A stretch of DNA of 7,268 nt from the NCBI GenBank assembly GCA_021846065.1, contig JAJZCP010000072.1, positions 1-7,268 on the forward strand. The letters are read 5' to 3'. This DNA is from Acidobacteriota bacterium. GTDB taxonomy: Bacteria > Acidobacteriota > Terriglobia > Terriglobales > Acidobacteriaceae. The notes beneath the pieces were generated by a model. It saw nothing but the letters and a program-made list of their open reading frames with translations, was not told where the DNA came from and ran no database searches. Numbering within the stretch: position 1 is the stretch's first letter; each line of letters begins with the position of its first letter. Position numbers and translations under genes: made by a program. Of the stretch, positions 1 through 5,509 are shown one piece after another.

Positions 1-504
1 ATGCGGACGGAGTTTGAGCGGGTGGGGGTGTGGGATCTGCTGCGCAAGCGAATTGCGGCGGCGACGTATACGCGTCCGGGCGATCCGCTGCGGATCGACG
101 CCGGGTATCGGGTGGACGGGGCTGGCTTTGGAGTGGGCTTCGGAGTGGGCAGGGATGGCGAGGCAAGCAGCAGCGGGCAACCGAGGCCGGAGGGTCTGGT
201 GCGGATGTTTCATGCCGTGAGCCTGGAGCATCTGGGCGGCACGGGCGGCGGGATGGGCGTGGAGATGGCCAAGGTGCTGGCCTTTTCCGCATCGAGTCTG
301 CGGGCCGGGGTGGAGCGGGTGGAACGGGCGGCGCTGGAGCTGACGGCGGTCATCGAGCCGTGGAGCCGGTTTGCGGCGCGGGACGACCGCGCAGGGGCTT
401 ACCGATTTGCCGTGGAGACGATGGAGGAGCACGGGATTCAGGTGCGGACGACGGCGGAGATGGCGGCGATGGCCGAACGGGCGCGGGTCGAGCTGAGGGT
501 GTGA
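1..504 (+). CDS. Hypothetical protein, possibly 5'-truncated by the window edge
   Basis: The frame is open from the first base to TGA at 502-504 (167 codons). An ATG sits at position 1, but no upstream sequence is available, so it could be the true start or an internal methionine. I do not recognise the family with confidence. Residues 65-75 (around RMFHAVSLEH) and the helical, Ala/Glu-rich C-terminal half (about 88-166) look like a normal folded bacterial protein. Residues 42-62 are a Gly/Ser-rich low-complexity insert, encoded partly by a 12-bp tandem duplication at 124-147. I have a loose, untested impression of the C-terminal part of DUF3037-type proteins. Nothing in it resembles a terminase or any capsid component. 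The strong terminator just downstream suggests it belongs to a separate transcription unit from the portal operon, so it could be a host gene, a prophage gene or cargo. Confidence 0.6.
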   Translation: MRTEFERVGVWDLLRKRIAAATYTRPGDPLRIDAGYRVDGAGFGVGFGVGRDGEASSSGQPRPEGLVRMFHAVSLEHLGGTGGGMGVEMAKVLAFSASSLRAGVERVERAALELTAVIEPWSRFAARDDRAGAYRFAVETMEEHGIQVRTTAEMAAMAERARVELRV

Positions 505-600
505 ACCCTGGCTTGGTCCCAGGTCTCAGAAGCGAGAGCCGGGCACCCAGACGCCGGGAAGAGAGCGGTTGAGGTAAGGCACGGGATACGGGCATGGGAT
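505..600. other. Non-coding spacer with short inverted and direct repeats
   Basis: No gene is visible here. CCTGG (507-511) can pair with CCAGG (519-523), and TCTC (524-527) with GAGA (534-537). A 13-bp unit, GATACGGGCATGG, is directly repeated at 585-597 and 598-610. The second copy runs into the left arm of the terminator hairpin that follows. Confidence 0.5.
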
Positions 601-637
601 ACGGGCATGGACACAGCGTCCATGCCCGTTTTGTTTT
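601..637 (+). terminator. Rho-independent terminator after the first ORF
   Basis: A perfect 12-bp inverted repeat lies at 601-612 (ACGGGCATGGAC) and 618-629 (GTCCATGCCCGT) with a 5-nt loop (ACAGC). A T-rich tail, TTTGTTTT, follows directly at 630-637. This is the textbook layout of a + strand intrinsic terminator. It isolates the upstream ORF from the portal operon. Confidence 0.85.
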
Positions 638-674
638 GCGGGCCTGTTTTGCGGAGTTGGGGCAATCGACACAG

Positions 675-694
675 CGCGCAGTGCGCGGGAAGGG
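675..694 (+). promoter_or_regulatory. Leader hairpin and ribosome-binding site of the portal gene
   Basis: CGCGC (675-679) and GCGCG (683-687) form a perfect small hairpin with loop AGT. The purine-rich Shine-Dalgarno-like GGAAGGG (688-694) follows at once, ten bases before GTG 705. A hairpin this close to the ribosome site could influence translation, which is inference. I see no convincing -35/-10 promoter between the terminator and the gene. Confidence 0.5.
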
Positions 695-704
695 ATGAGC
701 AGAC

Positions 705-2027
705 GTGAAGGCAGAAGAGCAACTGCGGACGAGCTGGGTGAGGGCGATGTGGGAGGGTTGGCGCGGGGCGCGAAGAGCCGAAGGGCGGATGGAGGCGGGC
801 GAATCAGTGACGCGGCGGACGATTGCGATGCCGACGATTGTTTCGCCGTATGGATATGGGGCGGGGACGAGCGCGGCGATGCCCAAGCCGACGCAGATGA
901 ATCTGCGGCGGTTTGCAGAGACGCCGGTGGTGCGGCGAGCGATGAACGTGATCAAGGACCGGATTGTGGCGATGGACTGGCAGATTCGGGTGAGGCGCGG
1001 GGTACGTTCCGAAGAGATTGGCTATGCGCGGCGGAAGGTGCGTGCGCTGCGGCGGATGCTGGAGGAGCCGAATGAGTCGGACAGCTTTCGGACGTTGCTG
1101 GAGCAGGTGGTAGAAGACGCGCTGACGGGCGGCTACGGGGCGATGGAGATGGAGCGGACCGAGGATCCGGAGCGACCGGCGATGCTGTGGGCGGTGGATG
1201 GCTCGACGATCCGGGTGAATGCGAAGTGGGACGGAAATCCGGAGTCGCCGCGATATGAGCAGGTGCCGATGGGACGGACGCCGCAGGAGGGCATTCCGCT
1301 GCGGGACGATCAACTGCTGTATCTGCGGATGAATCCGCGGAGTTTTTCGCCGTTTGGACTGGGTCCGCTGGAGGTGGCGTTTGAGACGGTGAACGAGCTG
1401 CTGAGCGCGCACCGGTTTGCGGGCAAGCTGGCGGCCAATACGGTGGTGCAGTATGCGCTGTGGCTGAACGAGGCGACGCCGACGCAGCATGAGCGGATCA
1501 TCCGCTGGTGGCAGGACGAGATTGAAGGGACGGGACGGGTGCCGCTGATCTCGACCGAGCAGAAGCCGGAGGTGCTGCGGTTTGCGCAGGGGACGGATGC
1601 GGATATGCGGTTGGAGTGGCAGATGTTTCTGATCCGGCTGATTGCGGATGCCTTTGGGCTGCCGCCGCTGCTGCTGGGGCTGGAGGCGGATGTGAACCGG
1701 TCGACGGCGGCGGAGCTGACGGATGAGGCGTTCCGGTCGGCGATTGCGCCGCTGGCGCGACGGATCGAGGAGCATCTGACACGAGATTTGTTTGGCAAAT
1801 GTGTGGGATGGCGGGAGTTTGAGTTTGTCTTCAACGACCTGAGTGCGGCGGATGCGCAGACGGAGTTGGCGATGCAGGTGCAGTTGCTGCAGGCCGGGGT
1901 GCTGACGGTGAACGAGGTGCGGTCGATGCGTGGGCTGAGTCCGCTGGATGAGGTTGGGAAGGCTCCGCTGTCGGCATCCGCCGACCCTTGTATGGAGCCA
2001 TTGCATGGAGCGGACGCGCGGCTTTAG
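705..2027 (+). CDS. Phage portal protein (HK97/lambda-type)
   Basis: The 440-residue product fits the portal family, which forms the dodecameric ring at one capsid vertex through which DNA is packaged and ejected and to which terminase and the neck bind. Visible family-like segments are: an N-terminal helical part with an RRAMNVIKDRI-like stretch (77-87); the NPRSFSPFGLGPLE segment (210-223), close to the usual S-P-x-G-x-G/S-P motif; FGLPPLLLG (317-325), the typical portal G-x-P-P-x-L-L-G; NRSTAAELTDEAF and the following long helix (331-363); and QAGVLTVNEVRSMRGLSPL (396-414), the typical C-terminal G-x-L-T-x-N-E-x-R...G-L-x-P motif. The start is GTG 705, preceded by GGAAGGG; ATG 747 is an alternative. 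The last ~18 residues (423-440) follow the normal family end and are encoded by a hairpin and a repeat-B relic (1999-2018). The TAG stop coincides with the edge of a terminal-inverted-repeat element. Confidence 0.92.
   Translation: MKAEEQLRTSWVRAMWEGWRGARRAEGRMEAGESVTRRTIAMPTIVSPYGYGAGTSAAMPKPTQMNLRRFAETPVVRRAMNVIKDRIVAMDWQIRVRRGVRSEEIGYARRKVRALRRMLEEPNESDSFRTLLEQVVEDALTGGYGAMEMERTEDPERPAMLWAVDGSTIRVNAKWDGNPESPRYEQVPMGRTPQEGIPLRDDQLLYLRMNPRSFSPFGLGPLEVAFETVNELLSAHRFAGKLAANTVVQYALWLNEATPTQHERIIRWWQDEIEGTGRVPLISTEQKPEVLRFAQGTDADMRLEWQMFLIRLIADAFGLPPLLLGLEADVNRSTAAELTDEAFRSAIAPLARRIEEHLTRDLFGKCVGWREFEFVFNDLSAADAQTELAMQVQLLQAGVLTVNEVRSMRGLSPLDEVGKAPLSASADPCMEPLHGADARL
1970..2018 (+). repeat. Repeat-derived 3' end of the portal gene
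   Basis: GTCGGC (1970-1975) and GCCGAC (1980-1985) make a perfect hairpin with loop ATCC. Bases 1999-2018 match the first 20 bases of the intergenic 32-bp module B (from its CATTGCATG onward) at 19 of 20 positions, with one C-to-G change at 2008. Both lie inside the portal reading frame, so the last portal codons appear to be co-opted repeat sequence. Confidence 0.7.
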
Positions 2028-2137
2028 AGCGTTTTCGCTCACACTGCTTACAGTGGAGACGCTCTCGGCGTGGCTTTTTCCCAAGGAAAAGCCACACTCA
2101 CCATTGCCCGTCTGTATAGACCATGAGCGAAAACGCT
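2028..2137. repeat. 110-bp element with terminal inverted repeats and nested hairpins
   Basis: Perfect 14-bp arms AGCGTTTTCGCTCA (2028-2041) and TGAGCGAAAACGCT (2124-2137) bound the stretch. With one G-T pair they extend outward through the portal stop codon (to about 2025 and 2140). Inside are further hairpins: CACTG/CAGTG (2042-2046 and 2051-2055), GAGA/TCTC (2056-2059 and 2063-2066), and GTGGCTTTT/AAAAGCCAC (2070-2078 and 2087-2095). No ORF or T-run follows the large stem, so it does not look like an intrinsic terminator. It resembles a MITE or REP-like structured repeat. I cannot identify target-site duplications. Confidence 0.65.
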
Positions 2138-2145
2138 TTAGTCGC

Positions 2146-2226
2146 GCCACGGAGGGTTGTGGCATTGCATGCAGCAGACGCGACCTTCGGTCGGCACGGA
2201 GGGTGGTGGACGACGGCGAAAGGCAA
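2146..2226 (+). repeat. Composite repeat modules C, B and F in the portal-protease gap
   Basis: A C module (2146-2163, with GCCAC/GTGGC arms) overlaps the start of one B module (2161-2192), which carries the palindrome TGCATGCA and the hairpin CGACC-TTC-GGTCG. A degenerate C-like stretch and the F link (2202-2226, containing GGACGACGGCGAAAGGCAA) then lead into the A array. The same modules in the same orientation recur in the later gaps. D and E are missing here. Confidence 0.8.
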
Positions 2227-2240
2227 CGGCAAGAGAAGAA

Positions 2241-2604
2241 GCAGATTCCCTGCGGGAATGACAAACAGAAGAGCAAAGGCAAGAGCAAAAGCAAGAGCAA
2301 AAGAAGAAGCAGATTCCCTGCGGGAATGACAACAAGAAAAGCAAGGGCAAGGGCAAAAGCAAGGGCAAGAGAAGAAGCAGATTCCCTGCGGGAATGACAA
2401 CAAGAAGAGCAAAGGCAAGGGCAAAGGCAAGAGCAAAAGAAGAAGCAGATTCCCTGCGGGAATGACAACAAGAAGAGCAAAGGCAAGGGCAAAGGCAAGG
2501 GCAAGAGAAGAAGCAGATTCCCTGCGGGAATGACAACAAGAAGAGCAAAGGCAAGGGCAAAGGCAAGAGCAAAAGAAGAAGCAGATTCCCTGCGGGAATG
2601 ACAA
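2241..2604 (+). repeat. Six-copy 68-bp tandem array of module A
   Basis: The 24-bp core, which contains the inverted repeat ATTCCC-TGC-GGGAAT, starts at 2241, 2309, 2377, 2445, 2513 and 2581, exactly 68 bp apart each time. The 44-bp stretch between cores is purine-rich GCAARR hexamers (GCAAGG, GCAAAG, GCAAGA, GCAAAA). Units 2377-2444 and 2513-2580 are identical. The bases just before each core alternate between a GCAAGAGAAGAA and a GCAAAAGAAGAA form, implying a 136-bp higher-order dimer. Because 68 is not divisible by 3, and one frame meets TGA in every core (GAA-TGA), it is not coding. A decayed tail follows to about 2625, then unique sequence with the next ribosome site. Confidence 0.95.
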
Positions 2605-2658
2605 CGAGCAAGGGCAAGAGCAAAGGCAGAGACGCGGAGTGGGAATGGGGGAGGGCAA

Positions 2659-3159
2659 ATGCGACTGGATGCGATGTCAGTGAAGATTCCACAGGTGAAG
2701 GGGCATCCGAACCGGCTGCCGTTTGAAGGGGTGTTGACGGTGGTGGATGCGCCGAGCGACAAGGCTCCGGCAGGTGCGCGGGGGCACAGGGTGGTGCTGA
2801 CACGGGTGGCAGCGGAGGCGGCGCTGCCGAGCCTGCTGGGGATGGCGGTGGATTATCGGCCGGGATGGGATGGACACGACGCGAAGCGGAAGATCGGGCT
2901 GATTACAGATGCGGACTTTGCCGAGCGAAAGCTGGTGGTGAAGGGGTATCTGTATGCGCGGGATTTTCCGGAGGCGGCCGAGACGATGCGTCGCGCGAAG
3001 GCGGGAACGATGGGGATGAGCTATGAACTGGCCGACGCGCAGGTGGCGGATATGCGAGCGGAGATCTGGCGACTGACGCGGGCGACGTTTACGGGCGCGG
3101 CGATTCTGCTGCGAGAGAAAGCGGCGTATCTGGAAACGAGTTTCCGGCTGGCAAGCTGA
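2659..3159 (+). CDS. Probable prohead maturation protease
   Basis: The product is 166 residues and lies between portal and scaffold/capsid genes, the standard place for the capsid maturation protease. That enzyme sits inside the procapsid, cuts the scaffold or the capsid protein's N-terminal region, and then digests itself. Family-like points are GHDAKRKIG with a candidate catalytic His73, GTMGMSYEL with a candidate nucleophile Ser121 about 48 residues later, and RATFTGAAILLREKAAY (141-157), which matches the position of the late conserved strand of S78-type proteases. I cannot name the third catalytic residue with confidence. The protein is divergent, so a non-catalytic relative is possible. 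ATG 2659 is preceded by GGGGGAGGG (2647-2655). Met6 at 2674 is a weaker alternative because it lies too far from that site. The next gene starts 52 bp downstream, with no repeats between. Confidence 0.62.
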   Translation: MRLDAMSVKIPQVKGHPNRLPFEGVLTVVDAPSDKAPAGARGHRVVLTRVAAEAALPSLLGMAVDYRPGWDGHDAKRKIGLITDADFAERKLVVKGYLYARDFPEAAETMRRAKAGTMGMSYELADAQVADMRAEIWRLTRATFTGAAILLREKAAYLETSFRLAS

Positions 3160-3200
3160 AGCGATCCGCAGGCCGGGCGGATGAGGAACCATGAAACGGA

Positions 3201-3206
3201 AAGGAG
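3201..3206 (+). promoter_or_regulatory. Shine-Dalgarno that sets the scaffold start
   Basis: AAGGAG lies five bases before ATG 3212 and is the best ribosome site in the window. It favours 3212 over the upstream in-frame ATG at 3191, which has only a weak GAGGA three bases before it. Confidence 0.7.
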
Positions 3207-3211
3207 CACCG

Positions 3212-3637
3212 ATGAAAGAGGAAACCATGGAAGTGATGGAGCGGCTGGAAGCAGCGGCGTCTACGCTGGAAGCGGCGTTGAAACGGATGGAGGAGCGACA
3301 GCGCAACCTGACGGGCGAGCTGGAGCGAATCTCGGCGACAGTGGAGACGCACGGGGATACGGTGAGCGAGCGATTGTCGGCGGCCGAGCGAGAGATCGAG
3401 CGGCTGCGCACAGAGCTGTCCGGGATGACACGGGTGGAGGCCGGGCAGGGACGGCTTTCGCAGGCGCTGGCTCCGCTGCGGCGCACGCTGCCTTCGGCGA
3501 CGGTGGAGATGCTGGCCAAGCACGGAATCGGCGACGAGGCCGTGGATGTGCGGAAGCTGGATGCGGCGTTGCAGGGCTTGAGCCTGGAACAGCGGATTGC
3601 GGTAAAGAGCCAGCTTCGACGCGCGGGAGCAATGTAG
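3212..3637 (+). CDS. Scaffold-like coiled-coil protein
   Basis: The 141-residue product begins with a long, charged heptad-like helix (about residues 3-75, rich in Glu, Arg, Leu and Ala), followed by a smaller helical C-terminal region (about 84-138). Its size, predicted coiled coil and position between protease and major capsid gene match phage scaffolding proteins, which guide procapsid assembly and are removed on maturation. The capsid protein downstream lacks a long N-terminal delta domain, which agrees with a separately encoded scaffold. An upstream ATG at 3191 would add seven residues, but the ribosome site supports 3212. The stop TAG ends at 3637, and its last G is also the first base of a partial repeat-B copy. 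No sequence motif proves the function. Confidence 0.65.
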   Translation: MKEETMEVMERLEAAASTLEAALKRMEERQRNLTGELERISATVETHGDTVSERLSAAEREIERLRTELSGMTRVEAGQGRLSQALAPLRRTLPSATVEMLAKHGIGDEAVDVRKLDAALQGLSLEQRIAVKSQLRRAGAM

Positions 3638-3777
3638 GCATTGCACGCAGGCATTGCATGCAGCGGACGCGACCTTCGGTCGGCATTGCATGCAGCAGAC
3701 GCGACCTTCGGTCGGCATTGCATGCAGCGGACACGACCTCCGGTCGGCATTGCATGCAGCGGACGCGACCTTCGGTC
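3638..3777 (+). repeat. Repeat-B array, one partial plus four 32-bp copies
   Basis: A partial copy (from the last base of the stop codon to 3649) is followed by four contiguous 32-bp units at 3650-3681, 3682-3713, 3714-3745 and 3746-3777. Each has the palindrome TGCATGCA and a CGACC-loop-GGTCG hairpin. Unit 3 differs in the loop (TCC instead of TTC) and at one base before the stem, while the stem itself is kept. No ORF is supported. Confidence 0.92.
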
Positions 3778-3870
3778 GCCACGGAGGGTTGTGGCGCTCC
3801 CGTTGGTCGCGGGGTGCGGTTGCTGGACGCTGGGGCACTCGCAGGGGTGGCGGACGACGGCGAAAGGCAA
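3778..3870 (+). repeat. Modules C-D and F in the scaffold-capsid gap
   Basis: C (3778-3795) and D (3796-3835) are identical base for base to 5113-5170. Together with the preceding B sequence the identity runs for 95 bp (3741-3835 and 5076-5170). Where gap 3 has the long hairpin E, only a remnant of its right end is present here (about 3833-3850, GGGCACTCGCAGG), suggesting an internal deletion. F (3846-3870) follows. Confidence 0.85.
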
Positions 3871-4015
3871 GAGCAAAAGAAGAAGCAGATTCCCTGCGGG
3901 AATGACAACAAGAAAAGCAAAGGCAAGAGCAAAGGCAAGAGCAAAAGCAACAGCAAAGGCATCGGCAATGGCAAGAGCCGGAGCAATAGCAAAGGCCGGA
4001 GCAGGTGCAGGTCTG
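3871..4015 (+). repeat. Single module-A core and decaying GCAARR hexamer tract
   Basis: One A core occupies 3885-3908. It is followed by about 100 bp of GCAARR-type hexamers that become increasingly irregular (GGCATCGGCAATGG, GCCGGAGCAATAGC) toward 4015, as expected for an array end drifting by point mutation. No repeat of the core is present in this gap. Confidence 0.85.
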
Positions 4016-4067
4016 CGTGCGGTTGCGATAACAAATGGGTTGCCACTTACCAGGCCCGGAAACGGGC

Positions 4068-4075
4068 GGAAAGAG
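4068..4075 (+). promoter_or_regulatory. Ribosome-binding site of the capsid gene
   Basis: The purine run GGAAAGAG ends four bases before ATG 4080. It supports that start over the in-frame ATG at 4035, which lies at the repeat edge with no Shine-Dalgarno. Confidence 0.6.
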
Positions 4076-4079
4076 CGAT

Positions 4080-5048
4080 ATGAACATCAGTTTTGCGGAC
4101 ATTCATGCAGCGGCCGATTACATCGGACCTGGAGCAATTGAAGTTCCTATGTACCAGACGGAGATCTTCGACATTTGCCGGAGATCGAGTCCGTTTGGAC
4201 AGAGGATCAAGCAGGTTCCGGCAACGGGTCATCCGTCGCGGTACTTCGAGGAGACGGCGATTCCAAACGCGGGGACGGCGGCGTTTGTGAATCCGCGAGC
4301 GATTACACCGACGGTGGTCAGCCCGACGCGGGTGGAGCGCGCGGTTCCGCTGAAGGCGCTGGTGGCACAGATGAACTACAACCTGTTCGACGTGGAGCTG
4401 GGCAATCAGCAGCAGCAGTTTGCCTACCTGCAGGCCAAGGACCTGGCCGATACGGTGAGCGGGCTGATGGTGGCGCACGATGTGGGGCTGTGGAACGGTA
4501 ACGACACCAGTCTGACGGCACCGACAACGACACAGTATATGGGCGTGACGCCGCAGATTGTGGCGGGCGGAAATACGACTACGGTCTCGACGACTTCCTC
4601 GATTGTGAACGGGCTGAAGACGACGGTGGCGCAGATGGTGGCCAACAACGGCTATCGGGTGCGACCGACGGCGATCTATGCCAATCCGGTGCTGCTGGAC
4701 CTGATCGACCAGGAGATGAAGACGGAGTTCAACGTGGTGCTGCGCACGGACAACATCACGGGAGGCGTGACGGTGAAGATGCTTTCGACGCAGGCCGGCG
4801 ACCTGCCGCTGATTCCGGACTGGAGCCTCGGTTACACGGGAGTTCCGGGATCGGGTACGGCGGTGCTGCCCGCCTACATTGTGACGGAAGACCTGATCGA
4901 GTATCACTGGCTGGGCGATCCGGCACCACGCATCTTCGAGCTGGGCCTGCCGAATTCACTGACCCTGCAGTATGTGGCAGTGAAGTTTGGCGGGGTGGTG
5001 GTGAAGGGCGCCAACTACGCACACTACCAGGTGCTGGTCGACCGATAA
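4080..5048 (+). CDS. Major capsid protein (HK97-fold type)
   Basis: The 322-residue product follows portal, protease and scaffold genes, the conserved position of the major capsid protein, which forms the hexamers and pentamers of the shell. The N-terminal stretch (about 18-60) has the pattern of an HK97-fold N-arm leading to a first strand: a VPMYQTEIFDICRRSSPFGQ helix, then RIKQVPATG and an aromatic strand around RYFEE (54-58). The middle (about 100-145) is helical (spine-helix-like, QFAYLQAKDLADTVSGLMV). The rest is beta-rich with a Gly/Thr-rich stretch at 160-175 and ends in hydrophobic strands (LTLQYVAVKFGGVVVKG). The length is typical for a mature-sized capsid protein without a long delta domain. 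ATG 4035 would add 15 repeat-edge residues and is less likely. TAA 5046-5048 is followed after one base by repeat B. The gene is flanked by 95-bp direct repeats. Confidence 0.85.
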   Translation: MNISFADIHAAADYIGPGAIEVPMYQTEIFDICRRSSPFGQRIKQVPATGHPSRYFEETAIPNAGTAAFVNPRAITPTVVSPTRVERAVPLKALVAQMNYNLFDVELGNQQQQFAYLQAKDLADTVSGLMVAHDVGLWNGNDTSLTAPTTTQYMGVTPQIVAGGNTTTVSTTSSIVNGLKTTVAQMVANNGYRVRPTAIYANPVLLDLIDQEMKTEFNVVLRTDNITGGVTVKMLSTQAGDLPLIPDWSLGYTGVPGSGTAVLPAYIVTEDLIEYHWLGDPAPRIFELGLPNSLTLQYVAVKFGGVVVKGANYAHYQVLVDR

Positions 5049-5112
5049 AGCATTGCATGCAGCAGACGCGACCTTCGGTCGGCATTGCATGCAGCGGACG
5101 CGACCTTCGGTC
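5049..5112 (+). repeat. Two repeat-B copies directly after the capsid stop
   Basis: Units at 5049-5080 (first G replaced by A) and 5081-5112 follow the capsid TAA with no spacer. Both keep the TGCATGCA palindrome and the CGACC-TTC-GGTCG hairpin. The second is identical to the fourth unit before the capsid gene. Confidence 0.92.
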
Positions 5113-5170
5113 GCCACGGAGGGTTGTGGCGCTCCCGTTGGTCGCGGGGTGCGGTTGCTGGACGCTGGGG
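5113..5170 (+). repeat. Modules C-D after the capsid gene
   Basis: This 58-bp block is a perfect copy of 3778-3835. C carries GCCAC/GTGGC arms (5113-5117 and 5126-5130). D contains a GGTCGCGGGGTGCGG stretch and has no ORF or obvious regulatory motif. Confidence 0.9.
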
Positions 5171-5171
5171 T

Positions 5172-5214
5172 GGTGTCCATCCTTGCCGCAGAAGACGCGA
5201 CAAGGATGGACACC
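5172..5214. repeat. Module E, long perfect hairpin
   Basis: GGTGTCCATCCTTG (5172-5185) and CAAGGATGGACACC (5201-5214) pair perfectly over 14 bp around a 15-nt loop. The loop can close further through CGC/GCG (5187-5189 and 5197-5199). No T-run follows, so it is probably not an intrinsic terminator. A second, decayed copy lies at about 6597-6631. Confidence 0.85.
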
Positions 5215-5219
5215 CGGAG

Positions 5220-5466
5220 AGTGGAGGACGACGGCGAAAAGCAACGGCAAGAGAAGAAGCAGATTCCCTGCGGGAATGACAACAAGAAAAGCAAAAACAA
5301 AAGCAACAGAAAAGGCAAAAGCAAGAGCAAGAGCAAAGGCAAGAGCAAGAGCAAAAGCAAAAGCAACGGCAAGAGAAGAAGCAGATTCCCTGCGGGAATG
5401 ACAAACAGAAGAGCAAAAACAAGAGCAAAAACAAGAGCAAAGGCAAGGGCAAGGGCAAGGGCAAGA
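5220..5466 (+). repeat. Module F, two module-A cores and a GCAARR tract
   Basis: F (5220-5245) is followed by A cores at 5259-5282 and 5381-5404, 122 bp apart. That equals the 68-bp unit plus 54 bp, or nine hexamers, consistent with hexamer expansion between cores. Hexamers continue to about 5466. The second core and its flanks (5363-5417) are identical over 55 bp to the first unit of the 68-bp array (2223-2277), including the rare ACAAACAG junction. Confidence 0.88.
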
Positions 5467-5509
5467 ACAACAGTGAAGGTTTGAAGCAGGAAGCGGAAAG
5501 GGATGAGCG

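Noticed and set aside
638..704. Promoter for the portal operon
   Set aside because: I looked for -35/-10 hexamers after the terminator and saw no convincing pair. A promoter must exist here or transcription must read through, but the sequence does not let me place it.
695..1075. 126-codon ORF starting at ATG 695
   Set aside because: It overlaps the portal N-terminus in another frame, with an Asp/Gly/Ala-rich shadow composition. The purine-rich ribosome site is placed better for GTG 705.
2241..2604. CRISPR array
   Set aside because: Regular 24-bp repeats with 44-bp intervals look CRISPR-like, but the intervals are near-identical GCAARR hexamers and not unique spacers, two whole units are identical, and the same unit recurs in other gaps. 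No cas gene is visible.
1948..2658. Lys/Arg/Ser-rich + strand ORFs through the repeat array
   Set aside because: They are translations of the A array. The 68-bp unit shifts frame every copy, one frame stops in every core, and the same peptide occurs in all frames. No ribosome site or conserved start is present.
804..2762. Long minus-strand open frame (652 codons) and other long minus-strand frames
   Set aside because: It lies antisense to the portal gene and the repeat array. The product is a run of Arg/His/Pro and then Leu/Pro low-complexity produced by the complement of the GCAARR tract. The + strand portal has clear family motifs.
5172..5214. Rho-independent terminator after the capsid gene
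   Set aside because: The stem is strong, but the loop is long and the sequence after the right arm (CGGAGAGTGG) has no T-run.
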